A DNA stretch of 64,000 nucleotides from Paenibacillus sp. FSL K6-3182 (GCF_037976325.1 NZ_CP150265.1:5017501-5081500), one strand, 5' to 3'. Counted from the first letter of the stretch, positions 8,565 to 19,649 are shown. Made by a program: numbers and translations. Notes: generated by a model from the sequence alone, not told the origin.

Positions 8565-11500
8565 TTAATCCATTAGTCTAACAATTGCCTGAGCACCTTC
8601 CGCACGAGTAGCTAGACCTTGAGGCTGAAATTGATTTTGTCCTACGCCTTCAAGAATTCCTAGGTCAAGAGCGGCATTTACGGAGTCTCTTGCCCACTCA
8701 TGAATCTGATCACTATCCGCAAATTGGCTTTGCTTAGCTGCTTCGGCTTTCTTGCCCGTTTTCACCTCATATGCTCGAACGATCATAACCGCCATTTCTT
8801 CGCGTGTTATCGTTTCATGAGGCGCAAATCGGGTTAGGCTTCGACCTGTCGCAATTCCGGCATTGCAGGCCGTTACTACCGCGGATTCGTACCATGCGTC
8901 TTTCTCCAAATCCGTAAACGATGTTGTCCCTTCAGTTTGCAATCCTAATGCACGAACCAACATTGTGATAAACTGAGCACGGGTTATTTTAGCTTGCGGC
9001 GCAAACTGTGTTGCATTCACACCAGTCACGATGCCTTTAGCTGCTAACCTCCTAATCGCCTGAGCTGCCCAGTGACTTTGAGGAACGTCACTGAATGACT
9101 TCTCGAAAGAGAGCACCCCATAAAGGCTTAAATGATTGATTTGCGTTTCAAGCAAACCATTGTTTTGTTTGCTCCGTAAAAATTCAAGCTCCCCATCTTC
9201 CTTGATGTAATAAATAGAAACCAAATCGCTTAAGTCTTCTTCAAATGCTGTAAGCTTTAACGTAATAGGCTCAGCTAAGGTGTTCAGCTTCTTCCGCTCA
9301 ACCTGATTTAAACTAGCTGCTGCCAGAGACAAATCATAGATATGACTTGATGCAGCAATAGCCGCATGTGCCTTGTTGGATGACTCCTTCAGCAAACGAT
9401 CAACGTCCGCTTGCGCTTTCTTCGTAAATAAGAAAGCGATAAAGTCATGCTTCTGATCCTTCGCCAGCTCAAGCAGCTGAGCAATGACTTTGCCCGTTAA
9501 CTCCAGTGATATACCATCAGCTTGGAATACGAGTTTATTCAGATCCTGAAGCCCCTTAGTATTTGCAGGAATCAGCACCTCCTTAACACCTTTTTGAATG
9601 GCTATAATAGCCTTTCCGTTTTCGGATTTGAGCTCAGATATGATCTGCTGCTCCTTACTTACACTAACGGATCCTTGACCTTCCCCTGTCGGCGTTCCCG
9701 TCTCAGGATCAGTCGGGCCGTGCACAACAGTGAAATGGATGACATAGATAAGCTTAGTTATACCATCCTCGGCTGTCACTTCTATTGAAGTTGTTCCCGG
9801 CAGACCTGCGGCTGGACTTAACTTGACAGTCGCCTGGCTATCCGATGTGTTGACTGTAACATTCGGTACCGAATGCATTCCAGCCGGCAGTGTCACATCA
9901 TAAGTCAGCTTGTTTTTCTCGAAAGAAATGATCGCTTCATTATTAATGCTTATCCCGCTGAGTGCTGCATCGGTACTTGGAAGCACCGCATTCGATTGTT
10001 TCAGCAATTTCGCATCCGCAAAGTTCCCATGATCGCTGACAACGCTATTGCCGCCATCAGTTACAATTAGCTTCAGCTCGCGTTTACCTGTGATGTTTAC
10101 ATTAATCTTCTTCGCTGCTGTACGGCTTTCCATGACATCACTATCAAAGAGCTTCTGACCATCTGCCCATACTTGGAAGGCCAATTTACCTACGTTAGTT
10201 TCTTGATCGACGCCTACGTAGGCTTCAAAGCTCTCAAAGCCCAATCCATCGATGTCATATACAATTTCCGAGTTTGCATGTGTGCCAATGCCTTTTGCAT
10301 ACGACTTGCTTCCCATGCCGTCAAATAAGGTTAATACATTACCTTGAATGCTGGAATCTTTTTTGACTTCCCCCCAGCCTGTCGTCGCCGAAGTCCAGTT
10401 CATATCGCTTAGATAGGTTGGCACATCGGCATAGCTAACGCTGTAATCATCATGATCGTCTAGTCTGACATTGATTGTGTTCATATACGCAGCAGCTAAT
10501 GTAATCGGTTTGCTAATGGAATTCGCCTCTATCCAGCCCGGGAATGCAGCGGGATGCGACCAGATCGAATTGATCTCAAACCGAATGGTTCCATCTGGAT
10601 TGACCGAGCTTTTGACCGAGCCATAACCATCTCCTTGTGCTGTAATACGTTTGCCCGTCTCGCCCAAAATCAAGGAAGCATAGTTAAAATTGTTCTTCGA
10701 GGCAACAAAGTCAGCTGTCCCGCGCTGCCCGGCATCATCTTTGCCATATTTGCTGAAATTTTTCTCATCCTGCGACCATGCCCAAGTCGGCTTCACACCG
10801 TACTGTTCATTTCCTTCGCCTCTAACCCGGAATGCCGTTCCTTCGTTTCTCCCAACCTGATCCTCTGGATAGGTCGACCATAGACCATTGCGATTCCATG
10901 TTATGCGGTCTGCTTTGGCTGCAATATCGAAGGCAACGCCAATAGAGTCATAGACAGCAGGCAGGTTTGTAACGGTATACGTGGTGGAAATCAACCCGCT
11001 CCCGTCAATGGATAACACAAACAATACTCCCGTTTGACCATAACTGCCGGCAATGTTCACGATTGCCTCGTTTCCAACAGTCATGCTGTTCATGCTCGAG
11101 AAAGTCCATGAGCCAAGGTTGGACGTAAAGCCCATATTCAAATAAGGACCCCCGGTAATGATCGTTTCTCCTTTATATGTTCCTTCTTGAATCATACCTG
11201 TTGCATTATTGAACACCAGTTTAAAGTCTTGCCCCGTAATAGTGGTTGCTGTATCATCCTTCGTAATGGCTGGGGCGCTACCCTCCGCGCCTGTGAAATG
11301 GAATATTTTGTTGCCGATACTTAGTTTATACTCATCCACTAATCGATTAGCCTTGTACCGATCGCTTTGGTAAAACTTCAAGCTCACGTTATCACCGAGC
11401 TTCCATGCTCTAGCCGGTATAATCAAATGACCGCTGGACATCGGTTCAATGGAAGGACCCGTTAACGTGCCTGATTGATTGCCGACCGTCCATTCGACCT

Positions 11501-14500
11501 TGATTTCGTTCAGATTCGTATGGTTAAAGCGGTTCTCAATCGGAAGGCTTAGCGGGGTTCTCGCACCTGGATTCGGCAAGGAATTGGCATTAATTCGAAT
11601 CGGCGAATAAGCCTTCTTCACGTTCCAGTACTCTGGTTTCTCCCGATTCCATGAATCCATAATTCCCCATTCCACTCTAAAACCGCAAACGGCTGTCTCG
11701 CAATAGGTCGTTAAATCCCGAGAATGCCAGATTGCACCTCCCAGAGCACCATCTGAGCCATTTATATTGTCCCAAGAGCGCTTGATGGACTCACCGTAGA
11801 AATCTTCGAAGGCAGGATCATCATTAAACCAGTCTTCATAATACACATACAGATGTGCGTACTCATCCACGATTTCCGGCTTATCAAGTCCTCCAAATTT
11901 CAAGCTATTATCCACATAATGAACGCTGAATAGGTCATTATATTGGCTCGGAGCGTTGTAACCGAAACTCGATTTAATCACACGCGTCGGATCAACGGCC
12001 TTCACATAATCATGGGTTGCTGCCACATTGCTTCCCCAACCGCTCTCGTTCGTGAGTGACCAGATTACGACGCTTGGGTGGCTTCGATCCTTCTCAATCG
12101 TTTCAGAGAATTGACCCATGAAATAACTTAGGTAATTCGCATCATTCAACCGAGGACCATTGACGAACATGACGGAATTTTCCTGCTCGACATACAAGCC
12201 GATTTCATCCGCATAATCCAGCACGTATTCGAATTGCGGCCAATGAGAAGCCCGAATATAATTGATATTGCCATCCTTGAGCTTTAACAAGGATTCCTTG
12301 TCATGCTCTGGATCAACTGCAACTCCTGCTGAGGGAGAGGATTGATGCCAATTGACACCACGGAGCTTGACTTCTTTTCCGTTGACCAGCATCTTATTCC
12401 CGACAACCTTAATCGTTCGAAAGCCGATCTTGCGAGTAATCGTTTGCACGATTTTACCGTCTTCCTTAATATTCGCAACCAGCTTATAAAGGTTTGGATG
12501 CTCTGCATCCCATTTCTGCGGATTTTTCACTGGAATGCTTACCGTTCGATTAAGATGCTGTGGATCCAATGCAATGACCCCTGGCTCGATGGGTACGATT
12601 TGTCCATCCGGATCAATTAAAGTAAGCTCGACAAGAGAATCAGACTCACTTCCATAAATCATTCCGACAGAAACGTTTAACATCGCATCGGTATAAGTTC
12701 CGTCAAAGATCGTTTCTGCATGCAAGCGGGTCAAGTAATTATGAGGCAGCGCAAACAGCTTCACTTCACCAATCAACCCTCGAACATGCTGATACTCGAC
12801 GAAGCCCTTCTCAGCCGTAATGCCTACGGTTATCCATGCGTTTTCGCCGGGTGTTACATAATCTGTAATATCACAATCAAACGTTGTAAAACCGCCGCGA
12901 TGCGTACGAACGAGCTTTCCGTTCACCCAAATTCTAGCGACATTAAACGCCGCTTCGAAACGCAGCATAACCCGTTGCCCTTGAAAGTCCTGCGGAATTG
13001 AAACGGATTTCTTATACACATTCTCGATATTTCGGTCTGGGAACCAGTCACCGCCCTGTTTACCGCGAATATCGAACCCGAGCACCTCTAAATTTGCCGG
13101 CACCTTAGCATCAGACCATGTCGAAGGTTCAACACTGTTTTTCCAAAATCCTTGTTCTGGCGTTTGTGTAAACTTCCAAGTTCCGCTTAAATTGATTACG
13201 GGATTCTGAACGCCGTTTACAGAATCAGGAAAAGGCGCAATGATCGGTCTCGCCCAGCCGTTCGTCGATGGTCCTACAGGTACTTCTGGCATCTCTTCAC
13301 TTGGATATCCGAGAACTTTGAACTCCGATATTCCCGTTTTGCTTCCAAGTTCGAAATCCGTAATGGTTATCCGAACATAACGCCTTGCTGCATCAAGAAA
13401 ACGATCCGTACTCACTTGCTCTCTATCCGAAGCGCTCGTTTGATCGACAGCCGGGTACCAATTCATGGCATCCGAAGACACTTCGATTTTGTACTTGTAA
13501 TTTTTGCTGTCCCTCCAAGTCACTGACGTACCCGTCAATTCATAATCCGCGCCTAGATCAACCTGAAGCCATTGACCTTTCCCTGAGTTGCTGGCAACCC
13601 ATGCGGTATCAACATTTCCATCTACGGCTTGAGCGGCCAAGCTTGCACTTTCTTCAGAAGAGGCTGTTGCCGCCTTACCTAGCGCTGCATTCGTTTCTTC
13701 TATGCTGATGCTGTATGAAAAATTGATAGCCGTGCTTTTATGTCCGTCTGCATTGGCATATGCTCTGATAGCCAAATCCTGCGTAATCGCAATAGGCTGT
13801 GTATAGAGCTTCTTCGCTGCCGAAACGATCGGATCCGAACCATCGATTGTGTAATAGATGGATGCACCCGCTACTGAACTAGATAATGCAACAGCAGTAT
13901 TCTCATTTACGATACCCGGCTCTGGGTTTGCTGATATCGCCACAACCTGATACAAGAATGAGCGGACTTCGCTTTCTTCCTTCCCTACTGCTTTCGCATA
14001 CGCCTTAATCGTTATCGTCGAGTCTATTGAAGAAGCGATGAGAGGAACTCCGGTCGAATAAAGCTGCTTGCTTAAAGATGTTATGGGATCGCTCCCATCA
14101 GTCGTGTAGTAGATGGCGGCATTAGGTTCTAAAGTGGATAGTCCGATCCGAGTACCCTCAGCAACTACTTTAGATGATACATCTGCTTGAACAGGAAATG
14201 CTTTGGATGTGTTATACAGCTCAAATTCCCATACCGCAGCAGCCAGGCCGACTTTCGCTACTTGATGCAACCTAACGTACCGAGTACTTTGCACCTCAAA
14301 TTTATACCATAGATCCTCTAAGTCTGTATTGCTATTCTCCGTAGCTACCGTCTTCCAATCGGTTCCATTATTCGAAACATCAATCGTAAATTGAGTAATA
14401 TAGTTTTGATGATTTGGATTTTTGCGTAAGACCGCATAATTGACTGGCTGTTGATTACCGAGATCGACAATCAAATCCCATACGCCAGCTTGCTCTGGTT

Positions 14501-16127
14501 GAGCGTAGGTTGTCATGTCACCATCAATGGCTCGCCCTGCTACGTTGCCCCAACCCGCTTCAACCGTCATCGAGGCATCGGATCCCCTTGCTAGGTTGGG
14601 ATACGCTGACAAGTCTTCAGTCGGAATCGTGTAATGGAGCGTCTGTATCTCACTTACCCCTCCGCCTTTCTCATCTACTGCGACTACCTTTATGCTTACA
14701 GTACTGTTGATCGTTAGCGGTTCAGAATAGAGTATTCTATTCTGAGATGTCGATGGATCGCTTCCGTCAATCGTATAGTAAATTGAGGCGGTTGCCGGCG
14801 TACTTCTAAGCGTAACCTTAGTGCCTTTAATAACGGAACCGGAATCTGGCGAAACCGAGAGCAGTGGAACAATCGCTGGGTCCGAATAAAGCTCGAGCTC
14901 GCCGATCCTCACTGCCGGCCAATCAGATCCTTCCTTTGCCTTCTTCGTAACGCGAATCCGAACATACTTCGCTTGAACGGAAGATAGGAGTATCCGATCC
15001 GTGATAATAGACGTATTGTCTGTGACCGTGTCAGCTATCAGCCATGGTCCGTCCGGATTCCCTGTACTGTACTCCAGTTGAAAGTCCTGCGTTGTTAAAT
15101 CACCTGAAGCGGCATGCTTGACGATCCACCTAGAAATGTCATAAGTATCTCCCAAATCAACCATCGCCCATTCGTTGGATAATGGGCTTGATCTCCAACC
15201 CGTATCGCTTGTTGACCACATGGTATCCATAGATCCATCTGTCATATAGCTAGGCGAATGCTGCGATAACGAGCTGCTGGCCGTTACACTCTTGCCAAGC
15301 GCTACATTCCCTTTCACCCTATCCTTCGGTATTTGATATGTTAATGTCAAAATGTCACTTATGCTTCCTCCCAGCTCATCGATAGCAACTGCTTTAATCG
15401 TTATGTCGCTATCGATCGTAAGCGGCTCATTGTAGAGCTGCTTGCTTGAAGAGAGTGTTGGATCACTGTCATCCGTCGTGTAATAAATGGCTGCAGCTGC
15501 GATCGAGCTCGTAAGCGTCACTTTGGTTCCTCTCTCAACAAGACCCGATGGGAAATCAGCTGATATTTCCGGCACCTCCGTAGCAGACGAATACAGCTCT
15601 AATTCGCCAATTCTAACGGCTGGCCAATCGGCTCCATCTGACGTTTTCTTCGTAATGTGAAGCCTCACAAATCTTGCACTAACCGCTTGATCCAATACGC
15701 GGTCCGTGAAACGAGTGGTATTCGCGGTCACGGTATCCGCCGTTTGCCATGGCCCGTTATCCGAATCTGTACTGTATTCGAGCTGATAGTCACTTGTCAC
15801 CAGAGTATCAGCACCACCGCTCTTCACGACCCAACGAGAAATCGCATAAGTTTCTCCAAGATCCACAACTGCCCATTCATCCGTAATTGGGCTCGTAGCA
15901 TATCCGGTATCACTCGTTGACCACATCGTGTCCATCGAGCCGTCTGCCAAATAGCTTGGTGAATGCTGGGCAAGCGAGCTGCTTGCCGTTACTGCCTTGC
16001 CTAATGCCAAATTGCCTGTATTCGCTGCTGCTGAAACCTGAATGGGCTGTGCATTCCAAGACACAACACTACTAGATAGAATGACTAAGCTTAGAAAGAA
16101 ATGAAGCAGAAACCTTCCTCTTCGCAT
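8565..16127 (-). CDS. Giant S-layer-anchored GH2 glycosidase with discoidin, chitobiase-C, NPCBM and SLH domains
   Basis: Surface glycoside hydrolase of 2520 residues. Signal peptide (1-34); four F5/8 type C-like domains (about 36-180, 275-425, 515-650, 815-945); four chitobiase-C/Ig-like repeats between them (IYYTTDGSDP motif, about 190-262, 430-505, 660-735, 740-812); GH2 jelly roll, Ig and TIM barrel (about 965-1500) with acid/base Glu1361 in WSLTNESGW and nucleophile Glu1422 in VDEYAH; a beta-sandwich region; NPCBM-like domain (about 1960-2090, FDGMGSKSYAKGIGTH); cadherin-like b1 domain (about 2105-2190); linker; three SLH repeats (about 2335-2520). RBS AAAGGAGG. Probably a beta-galactosidase-like exoenzyme held at the cell surface next to the cognate importer. 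The substrate cannot be read from sequence. Confidence 0.92.
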   Translation of the reverse strand: MRRGRFLLHFFLSLVILSSSVVSWNAQPIQVSAAANTGNLALGKAVTASSSLAQHSPSYLADGSMDTMWSTSDTGYATSPITDEWAVVDLGETYAISRWVVKSGGADTLVTSDYQLEYSTDSDNGPWQTADTVTANTTRFTDRVLDQAVSARFVRLHITKKTSDGADWPAVRIGELELYSSATEVPEISADFPSGLVERGTKVTLTSSIAAAAIYYTTDDSDPTLSSSKQLYNEPLTIDSDITIKAVAIDELGGSISDILTLTYQIPKDRVKGNVALGKSVTASSSLSQHSPSYMTDGSMDTMWSTSDTGWRSSPLSNEWAMVDLGDTYDISRWIVKHAASGDLTTQDFQLEYSTGNPDGPWLIADTVTDNTSIITDRILLSSVQAKYVRIRVTKKAKEGSDWPAVRIGELELYSDPAIVPLLSVSPDSGSVIKGTKVTLRSTPATASIYYTIDGSDPSTSQNRILYSEPLTINSTVSIKVVAVDEKGGGVSEIQTLHYTIPTEDLSAYPNLARGSDASMTVEAGWGNVAGRAIDGDMTTYAQPEQAGVWDLIVDLGNQQPVNYAVLRKNPNHQNYITQFTIDVSNNGTDWKTVATENSNTDLEDLWYKFEVQSTRYVRLHQVAKVGLAAAVWEFELYNTSKAFPVQADVSSKVVAEGTRIGLSTLEPNAAIYYTTDGSDPITSLSKQLYSTGVPLIASSIDSTITIKAYAKAVGKEESEVRSFLYQVVAISANPEPGIVNENTAVALSSSVAGASIYYTIDGSDPIVSAAKKLYTQPIAITQDLAIRAYANADGHKSTAINFSYSISIEETNAALGKAATASSEESASLAAQAVDGNVDTAWVASNSGKGQWLQVDLGADYELTGTSVTWRDSKNYKYKIEVSSDAMNWYPAVDQTSASDREQVSTDRFLDAARRYVRITITDFELGSKTGISEFKVLGYPSEEMPEVPVGPSTNGWARPIIAPFPDSVNGVQNPVINLSGTWKFTQTPEQGFWKNSVEPSTWSDAKVPANLEVLGFDIRGKQGGDWFPDRNIENVYKKSVSIPQDFQGQRVMLRFEAAFNVARIWVNGKLVRTHRGGFTTFDCDITDYVTPGENAWITVGITAEKGFVEYQHVRGLIGEVKLFALPHNYLTRLHAETIFDGTYTDAMLNVSVGMIYGSESDSLVELTLIDPDGQIVPIEPGVIALDPQHLNRTVSIPVKNPQKWDAEHPNLYKLVANIKEDGKIVQTITRKIGFRTIKVVGNKMLVNGKEVKLRGVNWHQSSPSAGVAVDPEHDKESLLKLKDGNINYIRASHWPQFEYVLDYADEIGLYVEQENSVMFVNGPRLNDANYLSYFMGQFSETIEKDRSHPSVVIWSLTNESGWGSNVAATHDYVKAVDPTRVIKSSFGYNAPSQYNDLFSVHYVDNSLKFGGLDKPEIVDEYAHLYVYYEDWFNDDPAFEDFYGESIKRSWDNINGSDGALGGAIWHSRDLTTYCETAVCGFRVEWGIMDSWNREKPEYWNVKKAYSPIRINANSLPNPGARTPLSLPIENRFNHTNLNEIKVEWTVGNQSGTLTGPSIEPMSSGHLIIPARAWKLGDNVSLKFYQSDRYKANRLVDEYKLSIGNKIFHFTGAEGSAPAITKDDTATTITGQDFKLVFNNATGMIQEGTYKGETIITGGPYLNMGFTSNLGSWTFSSMNSMTVGNEAIVNIAGSYGQTGVLFVLSIDGSGLISTTYTVTNLPAVYDSIGVAFDIAAKADRITWNRNGLWSTYPEDQVGRNEGTAFRVRGEGNEQYGVKPTWAWSQDEKNFSKYGKDDAGQRGTADFVASKNNFNYASLILGETGKRITAQGDGYGSVKSSVNPDGTIRFEINSIWSHPAAFPGWIEANSISKPITLAAAYMNTINVRLDDHDDYSVSYADVPTYLSDMNWTSATTGWGEVKKDSSIQGNVLTLFDGMGSKSYAKGIGTHANSEIVYDIDGLGFESFEAYVGVDQETNVGKLAFQVWADGQKLFDSDVMESRTAAKKINVNITGKRELKLIVTDGGNSVVSDHGNFADAKLLKQSNAVLPSTDAALSGISINNEAIISFEKNKLTYDVTLPAGMHSVPNVTVNTSDSQATVKLSPAAGLPGTTSIEVTAEDGITKLIYVIHFTVVHGPTDPETGTPTGEGQGSVSVSKEQQIISELKSENGKAIIAIQKGVKEVLIPANTKGLQDLNKLVFQADGISLELTGKVIAQLLELAKDQKHDFIAFLFTKKAQADVDRLLKESSNKAHAAIAASSHIYDLSLAAASLNQVERKKLNTLAEPITLKLTAFEEDLSDLVSIYYIKEDGELEFLRSKQNNGLLETQINHLSLYGVLSFEKSFSDVPQSHWAAQAIRRLAAKGIVTGVNATQFAPQAKITRAQFITMLVRALGLQTEGTTSFTDLEKDAWYESAVVTACNAGIATGRSLTRFAPHETITREEMAVMIVRAYEVKTGKKAEAAKQSQFADSDQIHEWARDSVNAALDLGILEGVGQNQFQPQGLATRAEGAQAIVRLMD

Positions 16128-16177
16128 TTCGAATGGGCCTCCTTTACCACTTATCGGTCAAGTCATCTTACTTTTAC

Positions 16178-17743
16178 TCATTTTGACGCTTGATTTGCTT
16201 TGAAATCATTGAATTGCTTCTGTACTTCAGCGATTATTTTATCGATTCCAGCTGACTTCAGCTTGCTCTTAAATTCAGGATAAAACTTTTCATAGTCGAT
16301 GAAGCCAGAATACGCAGCACCCACATACTCCGCCCCAACCGCGTCAATTTGAGCAATTTCGGATTTCACCGGATCAGCGTTGAAACGGAAGCCAAGTGTA
16401 GGCGCAACGACGGAACCATTATCCCATACCTTCAAGTTCTCAATGTAGCTCGGATCAACATTTTTACTAAAATGCTTCATGCGGATATCATCCCATGCCC
16501 AGTAAACCTGATTGTAGGTGGAGTTCTCAGCAATGCCTTCAACCGAAACCGCATCACCGTCAAGCTTATAATTCACGTCTTTAACGCCATAAGAGAACAG
16601 ATCATAATTCTGTTGATTGCTTCTGAACCAGTTAATAAAGGCCATAGCTCCTTCGCTGTTCTTGCTGGTCGAGAAAATAGACAATAGATTTCCAGCTGCA
16701 TCAAAAACATATTTAGGTTTTTCCGGATTTAAGAATACATCCTCCAGCTTGCCGTTTGGCAGCGTTTGTTTGAAGGCATCGATACGCTCTGATGTCTTAA
16801 GAACATTTGACCATGTCGCTGCGATTTTGCCATTGTTGAGTGCGGTTTCAGAATCTTTAATCTCCTGTGCATCTTTCGGCATCCAGCCATTCAAATACCA
16901 TCTTCTTTTTGTTTCTACTATTTTTCTGAAAATATCAGATTCAAAAAAGCTTTTAACTTCCAAATTCGGATCTGCCGGGTCAATGTAAGCTGGACCTGCG
17001 CCGTTATCGCCAAGAGGCAAATAGACATCGCCAAATTCTCTCAATAAGGCGCGATTGTTATCATTTGCAATTGGAACCATGTCAGGCTCATTTTTCTTAA
17101 TCGTATCTAAGTAGGCTTCGAAATCTGCTAATGTTTTAATTGGAGCCAGATTGTATTTCTCTCTTAAATCGCCGCGGATGACAAAAAAGTTATTGTTCTC
17201 AGCAGTCGGAACTAGAGTAGGAATGCCGTATATCTTATTATCAATAGATACGCTCAAGAAATTAGCAGCCGGTATGCTTTCTTTCAGCTGCATGCCTTGC
17301 TCATCGAGTAGATCATTGAGAGGAATGATGACATTTTTGGCCGTAATTTGCGACAGCCAGCTTACATGCGTCCAGGCCATATCATAATCCTCTCCTGAAG
17401 CGGCAATTAGATTAAGCTTGTTTGAATACTGATCCCATGGGAAATATGTAAATTGCAATTTGATGTTAAGTCCATCTGCTTTCAGCTTCTCTTCCATCGC
17501 CTTTTGAACGCCTGCCATATCCTTCGGTTGATCGCCTGGCAGAACAATTTTTACCGTTCCTACAGGCTTGGAGGTTTCTTCCGTAACATCGGGCTTCTCA
17601 GCACCCTCCTTATTTCCCGTCGTTGTTGCAGGGGCATTTGTTTGTTTGTTGCCCCCTTCATTAGACGAGCATGCAGCTAACATGCTAAGCAATAAAACGA
17701 TAACCATGACGAAACCCGATACTCTAATCTGTACTTTTTTCAA
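16178..17743 (-). CDS. Carbohydrate ABC transporter substrate-binding lipoprotein (LipO/LplA type)
   Basis: Extracellular solute-binding lipoprotein of 521 residues: signal MKKVQIRVSGFVMVIVLLL..., lipobox LLAACSS, a family-1 SBP fold and a C-terminal DUF3502-like domain typical of LplA/LipO proteins. It starts with TTG at 17743, supported by GGGAGG seven bases upstream; no better start is seen. It lies between two permease genes (upstream) and the GH2 gene (51 bp downstream), so it delivers the oligosaccharide released by that enzyme (inference). Confidence 0.92.
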   Translation of the reverse strand: MKKVQIRVSGFVMVIVLLLSMLAACSSNEGGNKQTNAPATTTGNKEGAEKPDVTEETSKPVGTVKIVLPGDQPKDMAGVQKAMEEKLKADGLNIKLQFTYFPWDQYSNKLNLIAASGEDYDMAWTHVSWLSQITAKNVIIPLNDLLDEQGMQLKESIPAANFLSVSIDNKIYGIPTLVPTAENNNFFVIRGDLREKYNLAPIKTLADFEAYLDTIKKNEPDMVPIANDNNRALLREFGDVYLPLGDNGAGPAYIDPADPNLEVKSFFESDIFRKIVETKRRWYLNGWMPKDAQEIKDSETALNNGKIAATWSNVLKTSERIDAFKQTLPNGKLEDVFLNPEKPKYVFDAAGNLLSIFSTSKNSEGAMAFINWFRSNQQNYDLFSYGVKDVNYKLDGDAVSVEGIAENSTYNQVYWAWDDIRMKHFSKNVDPSYIENLKVWDNGSVVAPTLGFRFNADPVKSEIAQIDAVGAEYVGAAYSGFIDYEKFYPEFKSKLKSAGIDKIIAEVQKQFNDFKANQASK

Positions 17744-17796
17744 TTGAATACCTCCCTATTTTCTCTTCTATAATGAACCTATTGCTAGGCTGCAAC

Positions 17797-18669
17797 CTAT
17801 CCTTTAACCGCTCCGATCATGATCCCTTTAATGAAATACTTTTGAACAAAAGGATACACAAGGACGATCGGCCCGATGGTAACGAGCACCATAGCCATTT
17901 GTGCAGAGTCAGAAGGCAATGTACTGTTGCCTACTCCGTAATTGCCGCCAGAGCTCATATAATTGATCATGGATTGAATTTTAAACAACATGAATTGAAG
18001 TGGATATAATTCACGGCTATCGATGAGCCACAGGGCTAAATTCCAGTCATTCCAGTAAGCTAAAGCGTAAAAAAGAGCGATAGTCGCTATAATGGGCGCC
18101 GATAGAGGGAGTATTATTTTTCTGAAAATATAAAGCGGGCTTGCTCCTTCTATTTCTGCTGATTCCATAAGCGCCGGCGGCAATGACTTAAAGTAATTTC
18201 GCACGAGAAAAACATTAAACGGGCTCACCAGCATCGGTAAAATTAGCGCGAAAATAGAATCTTTTAGATGCAGATACTTCGTAATGAATATATACCATGG
18301 AACAAGTCCCGCGTTGAATATCATCGGAATAAACACGAGAAGCGCGATAGCATTTCTGTACTTTACCTTCTGAACCGCAATCGCATAGGCTAGCATAGAG
18401 GTAATCAACAGACTTAGGAGGGTTCCTAAGACGGTCACGGCAATAGAGATCGTATAGGCGTTATAGATCTCACTGCTTGAGAAAATCAGTCTATAAGCAT
18501 CCAGCGAGAAGCGGTCAGGAATGAATCGATATCCATTTTTTACAATCGAGTTCTCATTCGTGATCGACACGATAATGGTGAGTATAAAAGGTATCGTCGT
18601 AAACAGACAAAATGCAAGGAAAATGACATGGAATAGAATTTGCGCTGCTCTTCCATTATGGTTGCTCAC
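17797..18669 (-). CDS. Sugar ABC transporter permease (LplC/YtcP type)
   Basis: Inner-membrane permease of 290 residues with six hydrophobic segments. The EAA loop appears as SAEIEGASPLYIFRKIILPLS, and the family-typical ending YFIKGIMIGAVKG is present. It is the second permease of the importer, 14 bp after the first. No ATPase gene is present in the locus, so energy is expected from a shared MsmX-like ATPase encoded elsewhere. Confidence 0.93.
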   Translation of the reverse strand: MSNHNGRAAQILFHVIFLAFCLFTTIPFILTIIVSITNENSIVKNGYRFIPDRFSLDAYRLIFSSSEIYNAYTISIAVTVLGTLLSLLITSMLAYAIAVQKVKYRNAIALLVFIPMIFNAGLVPWYIFITKYLHLKDSIFALILPMLVSPFNVFLVRNYFKSLPPALMESAEIEGASPLYIFRKIILPLSAPIIATIALFYALAYWNDWNLALWLIDSRELYPLQFMLFKIQSMINYMSSGGNYGVGNSTLPSDSAQMAMVLVTIGPIVLVYPFVQKYFIKGIMIGAVKG

Positions 18670-18683
18670 TACTCCACCCCGAT

Positions 18684-19649
18684 CTAAAACAATGAATGGT
18701 CATCGTTATATTTTTTTACTGCCCAGTTGCATGCAACAACGGTAATAAATCCGCATACCGATTGATAGAGTCCCACAGCAGCCGGCATGCTGATGTCGCC
18801 TACCGATTTAACTGCTCTGAACACATAAGTATCGATAACGTCCGTCGTTGCGAAGAGCAGCCCGTTATCACCAACGATGGAATAGATAGTTTGAAAATCA
18901 CCGTAAAACATTTTACCCACCGACAATAACGTAAGAATAATAATCGTTGGTACTAATAACGGCAGCGTAATGTAACGGACCTTTTGCCATCTTCCTGCGC
19001 CGTCCAGAGCCGCAGCCTCATAAAGCTCATCGTCGATCCCAACGATCGTAGCTAAATACATAACCACCGCATACCCCGTATTTTTCCAAATAAATACACC
19101 GACCAGAATAGAAACCCAGTACTGCGCGTTAGAATACCAATCAATCGTTGAAAGGTGCCATGTGTCCAACAGCTGATTCGCAATGCCGTATTTGGTACTG
19201 AAGACCAAATAAACGAAGTTCCCAACAACGATTGCGGAGAAGAAATACGGCAAGAACATAAGGCTTTGGTACAGCCTCTTGAGCAGACCATTTCTTAATT
19301 CATTTAGCAATAAGGCAAAAGCTACGGAGAACAGCGTACCGAAAACAATGTAATTGGCATTAATAAACAGCGTGTTAAATGTGGTTCTCCATGCGTATTC
19401 TCCATGAAAGAAAAACTTGAAGTTATTGAGCCCTACCCACTTGCTCCCAAACATACCCTCAAGAAAATTGTAATCTTTAAAGGCAATGACTAAGCCCGGA
19501 AGCGGCATATAGCTGAAAACTAAGAAAAACAATATTCCCGGCAGCGCCATCATGTAATACCAGCCATTTTTCCACAGTTCATAAAACAAACCTCTTTTTG
19601 ATTTGCGCACCTGATAATCCTTACTTGTAATTAGTGATACCTGACTCAA
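18684..19649 (-). CDS. Sugar ABC transporter permease (LplB/YteP type)
   Basis: Inner-membrane permease of 321 residues, first gene of the leftward polysaccharide-use operon. Family signs: MMALPGILFFLVFSYMPLPG near the start, AFKDYNFLEG, and the EAA loop YEAAALDGAGRWQKVRYITLP. It pairs with the LplC-type permease downstream. Confidence 0.93.
   Translation of the reverse strand: MSQVSLITSKDYQVRKSKRGLFYELWKNGWYYMMALPGILFFLVFSYMPLPGLVIAFKDYNFLEGMFGSKWVGLNNFKFFFHGEYAWRTTFNTLFINANYIVFGTLFSVAFALLLNELRNGLLKRLYQSLMFLPYFFSAIVVGNFVYLVFSTKYGIANQLLDTWHLSTIDWYSNAQYWVSILVGVFIWKNTGYAVVMYLATIVGIDDELYEAAALDGAGRWQKVRYITLPLLVPTIIILTLLSVGKMFYGDFQTIYSIVGDNGLLFATTDVIDTYVFRAVKSVGDISMPAAVGLYQSVCGFITVVACNWAVKKYNDDHSLF

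Noticed and set aside
9522-15920. Several 65-109 codon rightward frames within the giant gene
   Set aside because: They have no ribosome sites or recognisable products and run antisense to a protein with continuous domain matches.
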